A stretch of DNA of 64,000 nucleotides from Acrocarpospora pleiomorpha (GCF_009687885.1 NZ_BLAF01000026.1:93355-157354), one strand, 5' to 3'; shown: positions 25,265 to 34,271, counted from the stretch's first letter. Numbers and translations: made by a program. The notes: generated by a model from the sequence alone, not told the origin.

Positions 25265-26143
25265 GTGTTGGTTGAGGCGTGGAGGGGGTCGGGTGCTGTG
25301 TCGGGGGAGCGGCAGCAGGGATTGCGTGCGGACTGTGGGCGTTGTTTTGGGCTGTGTTGTGTTGCGCCGGCGTTTGCCGAGTCGGCTGACTTCGCGGTGG
25401 ACAAGCCTGCTGGGCGGCCGTGTGTCAATCTGAAGGGTGATTTCCGGTGTGGTATTCACTCGGAGCTCCGGGAGCGGGGGTTTTCGGGGTGTACGGTATT
25501 TGACTGTTTTGGGGCTGGGCAGAAGGTTGCGCAGGTCACTTACGGGGGGCGGGACTGGCGGCGGGTGCCGGGGATCGCGAGTGAGATGTTCGATGTGTTC
25601 GCGGTCATGCGGCAGCTTCATGAGTTGCTCTGGTATCTGGCCGAGGCGTTGACGCTGGATGCGGCGCGGCCGGTCTACGGGGAGCTCGAACGGGCTTTTG
25701 GTGCGACGGAACGGCTGACGTTGGAGAGTCCTGAGGTTTTGGTGCGGTTGGACTTTGGGGCGGTTCGGCAGGAGGTCAACGCGCTGTTGCTGCGCGCCAG
25801 TGAACTCGCCCGCGCGGAGTTCCAGCGGAAGAAGGATCGGCGAAGGAAATCTGATTTCCGGGGTGCCGACCTCATGGGTGCCGATCTGAAGGGCGCGGAT
25901 CTGCGTGGTGCGAGTTTGCGTGGTGCGTATCTGATCGGTGCCGATCTTCGGGGTGCGGACCTGCGTGGAGCTGACGTCATCGGGGCTGATCTTCGTGCGG
26001 CGAAGATCGCCGGAGCTGATCTGACCGGAGCTGTCTTCCTCATCCAGTCGCAACTTGACGCGGCCAATGGTGACGCGACGACCAAGTTCTCGCCGTCGTT
26101 CCGTCGCCCCGCGCACTGGCCGGACGTGTCGCAACCGAAATGA
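25265..26143 (+). CDS. Pentapeptide-repeat protein with Cys-rich N-terminal domain
   Basis: This 292-residue protein joins two parts. The N-terminal third is Cys-rich (LRADCGRCFGLCC, CVNLKGDFRCGIH, GFSGCTVFDCFGAGQ; about 20-85) in the spacing of a YkgJ-like metal or zinc module. A helical linker leads to about eleven pentapeptide units (ADLMG, ADLKG, ADLRG and so on; about 200-262), expected to form a right-handed quadrilateral beta-helix. Such helices can mimic DNA and protect gyrase, but nothing here shows that role. GTG 25265 is the first start; there is no clear ribosome site. Agmatinase starts 16 bases downstream. Confidence 0.8.
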   Translation: MLVEAWRGSGAVSGERQQGLRADCGRCFGLCCVAPAFAESADFAVDKPAGRPCVNLKGDFRCGIHSELRERGFSGCTVFDCFGAGQKVAQVTYGGRDWRRVPGIASEMFDVFAVMRQLHELLWYLAEALTLDAARPVYGELERAFGATERLTLESPEVLVRLDFGAVRQEVNALLLRASELARAEFQRKKDRRRKSDFRGADLMGADLKGADLRGASLRGAYLIGADLRGADLRGADVIGADLRAAKIAGADLTGAVFLIQSQLDAANGDATTKFSPSFRRPAHWPDVSQPK

Positions 26144-26159
26144 CGGGAAAAGTCACCAA

Positions 26160-27215
26160 GTGGCCGACCCTCAAGATCCTCAAAGCCTTCAAGATCCACC
26201 GAATCCGCAAGATCCACCGAATCCGCAGGACCCACAAGATCCGCAGGGCTCGCGAAGTCCGCAGGGTTCGCGAAGTCCGCAAGGCCCGGTCGACTCGCTG
26301 CGGGTTCCGCGTTACGCGGGGCCTGCCACGTTCGCCCGGCTGCCCCGCCTGGACCAGGTTTCGCACGCTGATATCGCCATCGTCGGGGTGCCGTTCGACA
26401 GTGGTGTCTCTTATCGCCCCGGTGCCCGGTTCGGTCCCACCGCCGTCCGTGAGGCCAGTCGGCTGCTGCGTCCCTACCATCCGGGGCTGGACGTCGCCCC
26501 GTTCGCGGTCGCCCAGGTGGCCGACGCGGGAGACATCGCCTGTAACCCCTTCAATATCGACGAAGCCGTTGAGACCATCCAGGACGCCGCCGCCAGCCTC
26601 ATGGTCGGCGGCACGCGCCTGATCACGATCGGTGGTGATCACACGATCGCGCTTCCCCTGCTCCGGGCGGTCGCCCGTGAACACGGGCCGGTCGCGCTGC
26701 TTCACTTCGACGCCCACCTGGACACCTGGGACACCTACTTCGGTGCCGCCTACACTCACGGCACCCCGTTTCGTCGCGCTGTCGAGGAGGGGCTGCTCGA
26801 CACGGAGGCGCTCACGCACGTCGGGACTCGCGGGTCTCTCTACTCCAAAAACGATCTCCCCGAGGATCGCCGCCTCGGCTTCGGCGTCATCACCAGCGCC
26901 GACGTGATGCGGCGCGGGGTAGACGAGATCATCGACGCCCTCCACCAGCGCGTCGGCCGCCGTCCTCTCTACATCAGCATCGACATCGACGTCCTGGACC
27001 CGGCGCACGCCCCCGGCACCGGCACTCCGGAAGCAGGCGGCCTCACCAGCCGCGAACTCCTCGAGATTCTCCGCGGCCTGGCCACCACCCAACTGGTCGC
27101 CGCCGATATCGTCGAGGTCGCCCCCGCCTACGACCACGCCGAAATAACCGCCATTGCCGCCTCCCACATCACCTACGACCTGACCACTCTCCTCACCTTG
27201 ACCCGACCGTCATAA
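26160..27215 (+). CDS. speB: Agmatinase / guanidinobutyrase-type ureohydrolase
   Basis: This ureohydrolase of about 351 residues hydrolyses a guanidino compound, probably agmatine to putrescine and urea. Manganese ligands are visible: His161 (GGDHT), Asp184, His186 and Asp188 (HFDAHLD), and Asp275 and Asp277 (SIDIDVLDP). GTG 26160 is the first in-frame start past the preceding gene. It gives a lead of about 45 residues made of QDPPNP and QGSRSP repeats before the conserved PVDSLRVPRYAG. A guanidinobutyrase or related activity cannot be excluded. Putrescine made here could feed the polyamine cluster at 31-38.6 kb, but the genes are separated by two unrelated ones. Confidence 0.87.
   Translation: MADPQDPQSLQDPPNPQDPPNPQDPQDPQGSRSPQGSRSPQGPVDSLRVPRYAGPATFARLPRLDQVSHADIAIVGVPFDSGVSYRPGARFGPTAVREASRLLRPYHPGLDVAPFAVAQVADAGDIACNPFNIDEAVETIQDAAASLMVGGTRLITIGGDHTIALPLLRAVAREHGPVALLHFDAHLDTWDTYFGAAYTHGTPFRRAVEEGLLDTEALTHVGTRGSLYSKNDLPEDRRLGFGVITSADVMRRGVDEIIDALHQRVGRRPLYISIDIDVLDPAHAPGTGTPEAGGLTSRELLEILRGLATTQLVAADIVEVAPAYDHAEITAIAASHITYDLTTLLTLTRPS
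26175..26290 (+). repeat. 18-bp in-frame repeats at the agmatinase 5' end
   Basis: AAGATCCACCGAATCCGC occurs twice, followed by a CAAGATCCGCAG variant and two near-copies of GGCTCGCGAAGTCCGCAG. Each 18-base unit encodes six residues (QDPPNP or QGSRSP). Confidence 0.75.
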
Positions 27216-27262
27216 CCTAATCATTGCGATAAAGTCTTAATCACTCTCTATCGGAGGTGGTT

Positions 27263-28735
27263 ATGGACGCGCGTGAGCTGGCGGAGCTGGTAGAACTGGT
27301 GCGGGCCAGCGGCACTGACCTGGCCGACGTAGAGATCAAGGCAGCCGGGGGCGGGCTGTCAAAGAGCGTCAGAGAAACGATCTCAGCATTCGCCAACGGT
27401 CACGGCGGGACGCTCATCCTGGGATTGGATGAGCGGGAAGGATTCCTCCCGGCGGCAGGTTTCGACGCGAAACGCATCCAGGAGAGTCTGTCCGCCGCGT
27501 GCGCGGACGAGATGGAACCCCCGGTGCGAGCAGACATCCGGATTGTCGTGTTTGAGGGGGCCATGCTCGTTCTCGCCGAGATCCCCGGACTCGGCCCTCG
27601 GTTCAAGCCCTGCTATGTAAAGGCACGTGGCGAATACGGAGGGTCCTTCATCCGAGGGGGAGACGGCGATCGACGTCTCACCGACTTCGAGATCCACCTT
27701 CTGCACACGAACCGTGGTCAGCCCAGAGATGATCTGTCAACGGTCGAAGGCGCGACCCTGGATGATCTGGACGCGGACGAGTTGGCATACCTGCTGCGGC
27801 GGCTTCGGCAGCGGCAGCCGCGCGCCTTCGCCGGACTTGATGATCGGGCGGCGCTACGACGCTTGAACGTCCTTGACGGAGGAGCCGCCGACGTGCCCAC
27901 GCTCGCCGGGATGCTTACTTTCGGACGATACCCTCAGCAATGGTTTCCCCAGTTGAACGTGACGCTGGTGGTGTATCCGGGGATCGACTCGGGAGACACC
28001 CCTCCCGGAGGACCGCGGTTTCTGGACAGCCGCGCGTTCGACGGGCCGATTCCGCACATTGTCGAAGAAGCCGTCGCAGGTGTGATTCGCAACATGGCGG
28101 TGCGTGCATACGTCGAGGGCGTCGGCCGACGTGACGTCTACGATCACCCAGTGGAGGCGATCAGGGAGGCGCTGGTCAACGCGCTCGTGCACCGGGACTA
28201 CTCGCCGTACTCGCACGGCTCGCCCGTTCAGATCACCATGTACGTCGACCGCATGACGATCGCCAACCCCGGAGGGCTCTACGGCGCTGTCACCGAGGAA
28301 GACCTGGGGCGGGAAGGTGTCACCTCCTCCAGGAACCCGGCGCTGATCAAGCTTCTTCAGGACGCCCGGCTGCCGGACAGTGATCGTACGGTCTGCGAGA
28401 ATCGAGGCAGCGGAATCCCGGCCATGTTCCGTGAACTACGGCAGGTGCACGCCGCGCCGCCCGAATTCCGCAATCGCATCTCCCGCTTCACCGTCACCTT
28501 CCGCAAAGGGCTGGACCTGCCCGCACAGAAACCGTTCAGCCACGGGACGAGTGCCGTTGACTCGGTCCTCGCGGCGGTCCCGCGGGCGCGGTTTGTCAGC
28601 AGGAAGGAGGTCCAGGACGCCAGCGGGCTGCCACAGGCGACGGTCATCCGGCAGTTGAACAGGTTGATCGAGGCCGGGCTCGTGATCGCCGCTCCCGCCG
28701 GCAGATCGCCCCGGAGGCGCTACCGGCGGATTTGA
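27263..28735 (+). CDS. AlbA_2 (Schlafen-like) DNA-binding / HATPase_c_4 protein
   Basis: This 490-residue cytoplasmic protein carries an AlbA_2 domain (about 15-140: VEIKAAGGGLSKSVRETISAFAN, GGTLILGLDE, AYVKARGEYGGSFIRGG-like). A C-terminal GHKL-type ATPase segment follows (about 290-400: HPVEAIREALVNALVHRDY, IANPGGLYG, NRGSGIPAMFREL). A winged helix lies at about 430-485 (SRKEVQDASGLPQATVIRQLNRLIEAGLV). The architecture is COG2865, called a transcriptional regulator or RecG-like helicase; several phage-defence systems use AlbA_2 proteins. ATG 27263 follows GGAGG by 5 bases. It stands convergent to the deaminase-motif gene, and the pair looks like an accessory insertion. Confidence 0.85.
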   Translation: MDARELAELVELVRASGTDLADVEIKAAGGGLSKSVRETISAFANGHGGTLILGLDEREGFLPAAGFDAKRIQESLSAACADEMEPPVRADIRIVVFEGAMLVLAEIPGLGPRFKPCYVKARGEYGGSFIRGGDGDRRLTDFEIHLLHTNRGQPRDDLSTVEGATLDDLDADELAYLLRRLRQRQPRAFAGLDDRAALRRLNVLDGGAADVPTLAGMLTFGRYPQQWFPQLNVTLVVYPGIDSGDTPPGGPRFLDSRAFDGPIPHIVEEAVAGVIRNMAVRAYVEGVGRRDVYDHPVEAIREALVNALVHRDYSPYSHGSPVQITMYVDRMTIANPGGLYGAVTEEDLGREGVTSSRNPALIKLLQDARLPDSDRTVCENRGSGIPAMFRELRQVHAAPPEFRNRISRFTVTFRKGLDLPAQKPFSHGTSAVDSVLAAVPRARFVSRKEVQDASGLPQATVIRQLNRLIEAGLVIAAPAGRSPRRRYRRI

Positions 28736-28799
28736 GGTCAGCGGAATCCTGAGATCACCGTGGCTTCCCGAACGGCCCGTCATCAGGGCCTCGATTTCA

Positions 28800-30911
28800 C
28801 TAGCGCCTGGTCCGTTTGCGATCCGGGGACCTGCTACCGGGTTCGGCCTGGGTGCCATCCGAACCCGCCGCGTTTCCGCTGTTGTCGGAGGAGGGGATCG
28901 GGGTCGGCGTGACGCGCTTGACCTTCTTCAGCGGCTCTGTCTGCTTCGGCTGTGTCTGCTTTGGTTCTGTCGGGTGCTTGGGCTCAGCTTGTGTGGGCCT
29001 GCGTCTGCTCCTCAGGTCGCCCGCCGCGGGCCGCTGTTCGTCCCCGGTTTGGATGACGTCGGTGTCGAGATAGGCCTCGAATGCCTCGGTGTTCGCTTCG
29101 GTGCTCGGCCACGGCTCGTATCCCGTGTCCTCCTCGCTCGACGCGTACTCGGTCGTCTTCGCGCCGCGTCCGCCCTTCGCTCCGGAGTAGACGTTGATCA
29201 GGACTCCTGTCGCCTGGGGGTCGCGGAGCGCTTTCTGCACCACGAGCGGGGCTGATGGGCCGTTGTACGCGAGCCGCAGCAGCTCGGGCTCGCTGAGGAA
29301 CTCCGGTGGAGGCCACGCGTAGGCCACCAGGTGGGTGGGCACCTTGCGCATGAAGATGTTCGGCAGGACGTCGGTCAGGACCAGCCAGCACTTGAGGCAG
29401 CAGAGCTTTCCTACGCCCAGGTTGTAGACCCCGGGACGGGTCCGGGCGACGGCCAAGGCTCGCATTTCCGCGTGGATCTCCCCTTTCCCGTTGGCGGCAT
29501 AGGGGACGGCGCGGATGCGGCCGTGCTGTTCTTCCAGCGCCCTCAGGAACACGATGGACTTGCGCAGGCGGACGTCGAAGCGTTCGTTCGCACGCTTGGT
29601 GACCAGTTCCTCCCGTCCAGGGCGGCGTTTCTTCTTGAGGGCCAAAATGCTCTGCACCTGTTGCTCGGCGTCTTGGTCGTTCAACGCGCGTGAGGCGCGG
29701 AGCAGCATTTCGAGGTCCTGCCCCATGTAGCCATCCGGGAAGTTGGCGAAGATGCCGATCTCGCGATCCTTGTGCAGTAGCGCGACGCACACACGATTCC
29801 CCTCCAACGTCTGCAGCACGTCGGACAGCCGATCGAGCGCGCGGGCGTGGCTGAGATTCGGATCCCCGGCCATTTCCTTCAGCCAGGCATCGTGCACGGG
29901 GTGTGCGGCACGCACGTCCTCCTGCCGGTTCGTCAGATGGGTGGTCAGCCATTCGCCGGCCTCGGGACGCGTCGCCGACTGGTCGTAGCCGACGCCACTC
30001 ATCTCGGCCCTTTTCATGCCGGTCTCATTGGGCAACAGTGCCGCGTTCTGGAGAGCTGTGAGTTTCGCGTCGAAGGCTGTTCGCCGCTCGGCCGTCCCGA
30101 GCGCTTTGCGTATCGGCGTCAGATCCACCGGTGGGACGGGTGGCTTCGTCCAGTAGAGTTCGGCCAGCATTCCGGTGGCGTCGGGTTCGTTTAGATTCAG
30201 CGCTCTGCCGATGACGCGCCACAGTTCCCCCTGGCGGTTGGCGTACGGCGCCAGCGCGAAGGGCTGATCCTGGACTACTTTGCGTACCGCGTCGAGCCAG
30301 TCTTGTGCCAGCTGCGGAGAGCGGTGGGTGGGGCGCCGGAGCGCGGCCAGCAGCCGCCTGGTCGTTTCCGGTTCCATGGCGGTGAAGTTCGCGAGGGCGA
30401 AGAGATTCTGGAATGGCATGCGCTTCCGGAGCGCTTCGTCGAGGTCCGCGAGCGAATCGCCGGGTTCGATATCGCCGGGTTCGATGACGAATTCGACGTC
30501 GGGCGGGATGGTGGGCCCGTCGTCAGGCGAGATGGTGATCTCGATGGTGGGTTCGATGGTGATCTCGACGTCAGTCTCGATGGGCATTTCGACGTCAGGC
30601 TGGATGGTGGGCTCGAAGTCCACCAAGCGGGGGTCGGCCGGTATCGGCTCCCGGGGGAGGTCGAAGAGGTCGGAGTCGTCGGAGGGTTCAACGAGCTGCG
30701 GCACCGGTGTGATTTTTGTAAGAGTGCGCTTCTTCTTGGTCAGCGAGAGGGGCGGGCGTTGTGGCGGGGAATCCCTGGTCAGGTCGATGACGCCGGTGGC
30801 CTGCGGCCTGGGTCTCCCGGCACGCGAGGGGCTCTTCTCACGCGGGGGCGGGAAAGTCGGCCCCCCAAACCCCAGCCGCCTGTTCTTCGGATTCTCCTCC
30901 GGCATGGACAT
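28800..30911 (-). CDS. Large protein with deaminase-superfamily zinc motif (OTT_1508-like)
   Basis: This 703-residue protein has no signal peptide or membrane segment. Residues 1-155 are disordered and carry acidic PTIxPDVE-like repeats. Residues 160-460 are mostly helical. A deaminase-type site follows: His480-Ala-Glu482 (GEIHAEMRAL) and Cys505-x2-Cys508 (GKLCCLKCWL). The tail from 630 is Lys/Arg/Thr/Pro-rich and ends RKRTRR. HAE plus CxxC is the metal site of the cytidine/nucleic-acid deaminase fold. The spacing and the YNLGVGKLCCLKC context resemble OTT_1508-like deaminases. No immunity or secretion gene is adjacent. ATG 30911 follows GGGAG. The substrate is unknown. Confidence 0.6.
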   Translation of the reverse strand: MSMPEENPKNRRLGFGGPTFPPPREKSPSRAGRPRPQATGVIDLTRDSPPQRPPLSLTKKKRTLTKITPVPQLVEPSDDSDLFDLPREPIPADPRLVDFEPTIQPDVEMPIETDVEITIEPTIEITISPDDGPTIPPDVEFVIEPGDIEPGDSLADLDEALRKRMPFQNLFALANFTAMEPETTRRLLAALRRPTHRSPQLAQDWLDAVRKVVQDQPFALAPYANRQGELWRVIGRALNLNEPDATGMLAELYWTKPPVPPVDLTPIRKALGTAERRTAFDAKLTALQNAALLPNETGMKRAEMSGVGYDQSATRPEAGEWLTTHLTNRQEDVRAAHPVHDAWLKEMAGDPNLSHARALDRLSDVLQTLEGNRVCVALLHKDREIGIFANFPDGYMGQDLEMLLRASRALNDQDAEQQVQSILALKKKRRPGREELVTKRANERFDVRLRKSIVFLRALEEQHGRIRAVPYAANGKGEIHAEMRALAVARTRPGVYNLGVGKLCCLKCWLVLTDVLPNIFMRKVPTHLVAYAWPPPEFLSEPELLRLAYNGPSAPLVVQKALRDPQATGVLINVYSGAKGGRGAKTTEYASSEEDTGYEPWPSTEANTEAFEAYLDTDVIQTGDEQRPAAGDLRSRRRPTQAEPKHPTEPKQTQPKQTEPLKKVKRVTPTPIPSSDNSGNAAGSDGTQAEPGSRSPDRKRTRR

Positions 30912-31004
30912 GACGTGCTCCCAGTCTCGTGGTCACCCCATGATCTTCACCTAGCGCACATCGCGTACCTACTGCAACGGTGACATTTCGCCCGCCAACA
31001 AAGA

Positions 31005-31490
31005 TCAGCGAGTCCCCCAGGAGTAGGTCTGCTTGTGGAGCTTGAGGTAGACGAACGTCTCTGTGGCCCGAACGGCCGGGATCGCGCGAATTTTGCCAAG
31101 AATCTCCAGAAGGTGGCGATCACCCTCGCAGACCACCTCGACCATGATGTCCACCGAGCCCGCGGTGAGCACCACGTAGTCGACCTCCTCGATGGAGGAC
31201 AGCTCGTCGGCGACCGCTTCCAGGTCGCCCTCGCACTTGATGCCGATCATCGCCTGGCGCGGAAAGCCCAGCGTCAGCGGGTCGGTCACGGCGACGATCT
31301 GCATGACACCCGAGTCAAGCAGCCGCTGCACCCGCTGCCGCACGGCCGCCTCGGACAGCCCGACCGCCTTGCCGATCGCCGCGTACGGCTTGCGCCCGTC
31401 GGTCTGCAGCTGTTCGACGATCTGTTTGGAGATATCGTCCAGGATGACCGGTCCATTCCTGGTCGTACGTACCTTTGGAGGTGTGGTCAT
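31005..31490 (-). CDS. Lrp/AsnC-family regulator of the polyamine cluster
   Basis: This regulator of about 161 residues has an N-terminal helix-turn-helix (LDDISKQIVEQLQTDGRKPYAAIGKAVGLSEAAVRQRVQRLLDSG) and a C-terminal RAM ligand-binding/oligomerisation domain (about 75-155). It lies divergent from the aldehyde dehydrogenase and transporter genes and probably senses an amino acid or polyamine. I placed the start at 31490; AAGGGG lies upstream. Frames remain open to in-frame ATGs at 31541, 31562 and 31583, which would add 17 to 31 Ser-rich residues. Confidence 0.88.
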   Translation of the reverse strand: MTTPPKVRTTRNGPVILDDISKQIVEQLQTDGRKPYAAIGKAVGLSEAAVRQRVQRLLDSGVMQIVAVTDPLTLGFPRQAMIGIKCEGDLEAVADELSSIEEVDYVVLTAGSVDIMVEVVCEGDRHLLEILGKIRAIPAVRATETFVYLKLHKQTYSWGTR

Positions 31491-31536
31491 CCCCGTGATG
31501 TCCCCTTCGCGAAAGCCGTACCCGACTCGTGTTTCT

Positions 31537-31586
31537 GACATGTTGCCGTCTTGGAGCGACATGCTGTCAGTTTCGCTGCTCATGTC
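31537..31586. promoter_or_regulatory. Repeated GACATG/CATGTC elements in the Lrp-dehydrogenase gap
   Basis: GACATG occurs at 31537 and 31558, its complement CATGTC at 31581, and ATATGTC at 31642. Spacings of 21 and 23 bases place the first three on one face of the helix, as expected for an Lrp-type multimer. They could instead be coding if the Lrp gene starts at 31583. Confidence 0.4.
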
Positions 31587-31691
31587 AAGCGATTCCGTAG
31601 CAGTTTGATATCTTCGCCACGAAATCCCTTGTCGCTGTCTGATATGTCTGTCAGAGTCGCGACAACCCAGCCACCTCATAGGAGGTCAACG

Positions 31692-33119
31692 GTGACCACC
31701 CGACTGCAGAACTTCATCGACGGGAAGTTCGTCGACGCCCGGAGCGGACGGTTCTCCGATGTGATCGATCCCAGCACCGGTGAGGTCTACGCTCAGGCGC
31801 CCGTCTCGGGCCAGGAGGATGTGGACGCCGCCTTCGCCGCCGCGGCCTCGGCCTTTGACACGTGGGGTCAGACCACGCCGGGAGAGCGTGCGAACCTGCT
31901 TCTGAAGATAGCGGACGCGATCGACGCCCGGGCTGACGAGATCAACGAGGCGGAGTGCCGGAACACCGGCAAGCCGGCCGCCCGGATGGCCGAGGACGAG
32001 ACGCCGGTGGCGGCGGATCATTTCCGGTTCTTCGCGGGCGCGGCGCGCACGCTGGAGGGGCCGTCGGCGGGCGAGTTCCTGGCCGAGCACACCAGCGTGA
32101 TCCGGCACGAGCCGATCGGCGTGATCGGGCAGGTCACACCCTGGAACTACCCGATGATGATGGCGGTGTGGAAGATCGCCCCGGCGCTGGCGGCAGGGAA
32201 CACGGTCGTGCTCAAGCCGTCCGACACGACGCCGGTCTCCACCGTCAAGCTGGCCGAGATCATCGGTGACATCCTGCCCGCGGGCGTCTTCAACGTGGTC
32301 ACCGGCGACCGGGAGACGGGCGCGCTGGTGGTCGGGCATCCGCTGGCGTCGATGGTGGCCATCACCGGTTCCGTCGGGGCCGGCATGTCGGTGGCCAAGA
32401 CCGCGGCCGACGACCTCAAGCGCGTACATCTGGAGCTGGGTGGCAAGGCGCCCGTCGTGGTGTTCGAGGACATCAAGGACATCAAGGCCGCCGCCGAGGC
32501 GATCGCGGGCGCGGGCCTCTACAACGCCGGGCAGGACTGCACCGCGGCCTGCCGGGTGCTGGTGCACGAGAGCATCCACGACGAGTTCGCCGCCGCGCTC
32601 ACCGAGGCGGCCGCAGCCACCGTCACCGGGACCGGCGAGGACGCGTTCTACGGCCCGCTCAACAACCCCACCCAGCTGGAGCGGGTGACCGGGTTCCTGA
32701 GCCGGGTCCCGGCGCACGCCAGCGTGCTGACCGGCGGCCACAAGCTCGGCGACCAGGGTTACTTCTTCGCCCCCACCGTGGTGGACGGCCTCCAGCAGGA
32801 CGATGAGATGGTGCAGAACGAGGTCTTCGGCCCGGTCATCACCATCCAGACCTTCACCGACGAGGCCGACGCCCTGGCCAAGGCCAACGGCGTGCGCTAC
32901 GGCCTGTCCGGTTCGGTCTGGACGTCCGACCACGGCCGGGCGATGCGCATGTCCAAGCGGCTGGACTTCGGCGTGGTGTGGGTCAACACCCACATCCCGT
33001 TCGTCTCCGAGATGCCGCACGGCGGCTTCAAGCACTCGGGCTACGGCAAGGACCTGTCGGTCTTCGGTTTGCACGACTACACCCGGGTTAAGCATGTGAT
33101 GCACTACATAGGCGAATGA
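31692..33119 (+). CDS. Gamma-aminobutyraldehyde-type dehydrogenase
   Basis: This 475-residue NAD-dependent aldehyde dehydrogenase probably oxidises 4-aminobutanal to GABA in putrescine breakdown. Glu248 (HLELGGKAP) and the catalytic Cys283 (GQDCTAACR) are present, as is the TPWNYPMMMAVWK N-terminal block. The Cys context GQDC is typical of the aminobutyraldehyde group. The GTG at 31692 follows GGAGGT by 5 bases. It heads a + strand unit with the importer genes and is divergent from the Lrp regulator. Confidence 0.92.
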   Translation: MTTRLQNFIDGKFVDARSGRFSDVIDPSTGEVYAQAPVSGQEDVDAAFAAAASAFDTWGQTTPGERANLLLKIADAIDARADEINEAECRNTGKPAARMAEDETPVAADHFRFFAGAARTLEGPSAGEFLAEHTSVIRHEPIGVIGQVTPWNYPMMMAVWKIAPALAAGNTVVLKPSDTTPVSTVKLAEIIGDILPAGVFNVVTGDRETGALVVGHPLASMVAITGSVGAGMSVAKTAADDLKRVHLELGGKAPVVVFEDIKDIKAAAEAIAGAGLYNAGQDCTAACRVLVHESIHDEFAAALTEAAAATVTGTGEDAFYGPLNNPTQLERVTGFLSRVPAHASVLTGGHKLGDQGYFFAPTVVDGLQQDDEMVQNEVFGPVITIQTFTDEADALAKANGVRYGLSGSVWTSDHGRAMRMSKRLDFGVVWVNTHIPFVSEMPHGGFKHSGYGKDLSVFGLHDYTRVKHVMHYIGE

Positions 33120-33148
33120 ACCGCGATAGGTGAAATGCGAGAGGTGAT

Positions 33149-34240
33149 ATGACCGAGGCAATACCCGCCATCGAGCTTGACGGTGTCGTCAAGGAATACC
33201 TCTCGCATGGCGAGACCGTACAGGCCGTGAAGGGTGTCAGCCTGGCCATCGGGGAGGGAGAGTTCTTCTCCCTCCTCGGGCCGTCCGGGTGTGGCAAGAC
33301 CACCACGATGCGCATGATCGCGGGCTTCGAGGAGCCCACGAAGGGCGTCGTCAAACTCCACGGGCAGGACGTCACCGACGTTCCCCCGAACAAGCGGGAC
33401 ATCAACATGGTGTTCCAGTCGTACGCGCTGTTCCCGCACATGAACGTCTGGGAGAACGTCGCGTTCGGCCTGCGGCGGCGCAAGATCGCCGAGACGGAGA
33501 TCAAGCAGCGGGTGGGCGAGATCCTGGAGATCGTCGACCTGACCGGGCGGGAGAAGCGCCGCCCCCGGGAGATGTCCGGCGGCCAGCAGCAGCGGGTCGC
33601 GCTGGCCCGGGCGCTGGTCAACCGGCCGCGCGCGCTGCTGCTGGACGAGCCGCTCGGCGCGCTGGACCTGAAACTCCGCCAGCTCATGCAGATCGAGCTC
33701 AAGCGCATCCAGCGCGAGGTCGGCATCACGTTCGTCTACGTGACCCACGACCAGAACGAGGCGCTCACCATGAGCGACCGCATCGCCGTCATGAACGACG
33801 GGTTAGTGGAGCAGCTGGCCGGTCCGCGGGAGATCTACGAACGCCCGGCGACCAAGTTCGTGGCCGGATTCATCGGCACCTCGAACCTGCTCAGCGGCAC
33901 CGTGGACTCGATCAACGGCTCCGCCGCCGTGGTACGGCTCGGCGCCGAGGACCGCATCCTGGTCGCGGGGCCGTCGGCCGCGGGGGAAACGGTCGATCTG
34001 ACCGTCCGGCCGGAGAAGATCACGATCTCTACCGAGCAGCCGGAAGGCGAGCTCAGCGTGGTACGGGGCACCGTGAACGAGGTCGTCTACCTGGGCACTT
34101 ACAACAGTTACGCGGTCGGCCTGGCCGACGGTGCGGAGATCATGGTTTTCCAGCAGAACGCCAACGACAGCAGCGTCACCGCCGAACGCGGCGACACGGT
34201 CTGGCTGTCCTGGCAGCCGCAGCACTCCTATGCGCTCTAG
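33149..34240 (+). CDS. potA: Spermidine/putrescine ABC transporter ATP-binding protein
   Basis: This 363-residue ATPase of the PotA/CUT1-like type has Walker A GPSGCGKTT, signature MSGGQQQRVALARAL and Walker B LLLDEPLGALD, plus a C-terminal TOBE_2 domain (about 285-355). The substrate is inferred from its PotD-like binding protein and the polyamine catabolic genes either side. ATG 33149 follows GAGAGGTGAT. Genes potA, D, B, C run with gaps of 31 and 2 bases, then a 4-base overlap. Confidence 0.93.
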   Translation: MTEAIPAIELDGVVKEYLSHGETVQAVKGVSLAIGEGEFFSLLGPSGCGKTTTMRMIAGFEEPTKGVVKLHGQDVTDVPPNKRDINMVFQSYALFPHMNVWENVAFGLRRRKIAETEIKQRVGEILEIVDLTGREKRRPREMSGGQQQRVALARALVNRPRALLLDEPLGALDLKLRQLMQIELKRIQREVGITFVYVTHDQNEALTMSDRIAVMNDGLVEQLAGPREIYERPATKFVAGFIGTSNLLSGTVDSINGSAAVVRLGAEDRILVAGPSAAGETVDLTVRPEKITISTEQPEGELSVVRGTVNEVVYLGTYNSYAVGLADGAEIMVFQQNANDSSVTAERGDTVWLSWQPQHSYAL

Positions 34241-34271
34241 CACCACGTTCCCACCCCCTCCGGAGCCCGAG

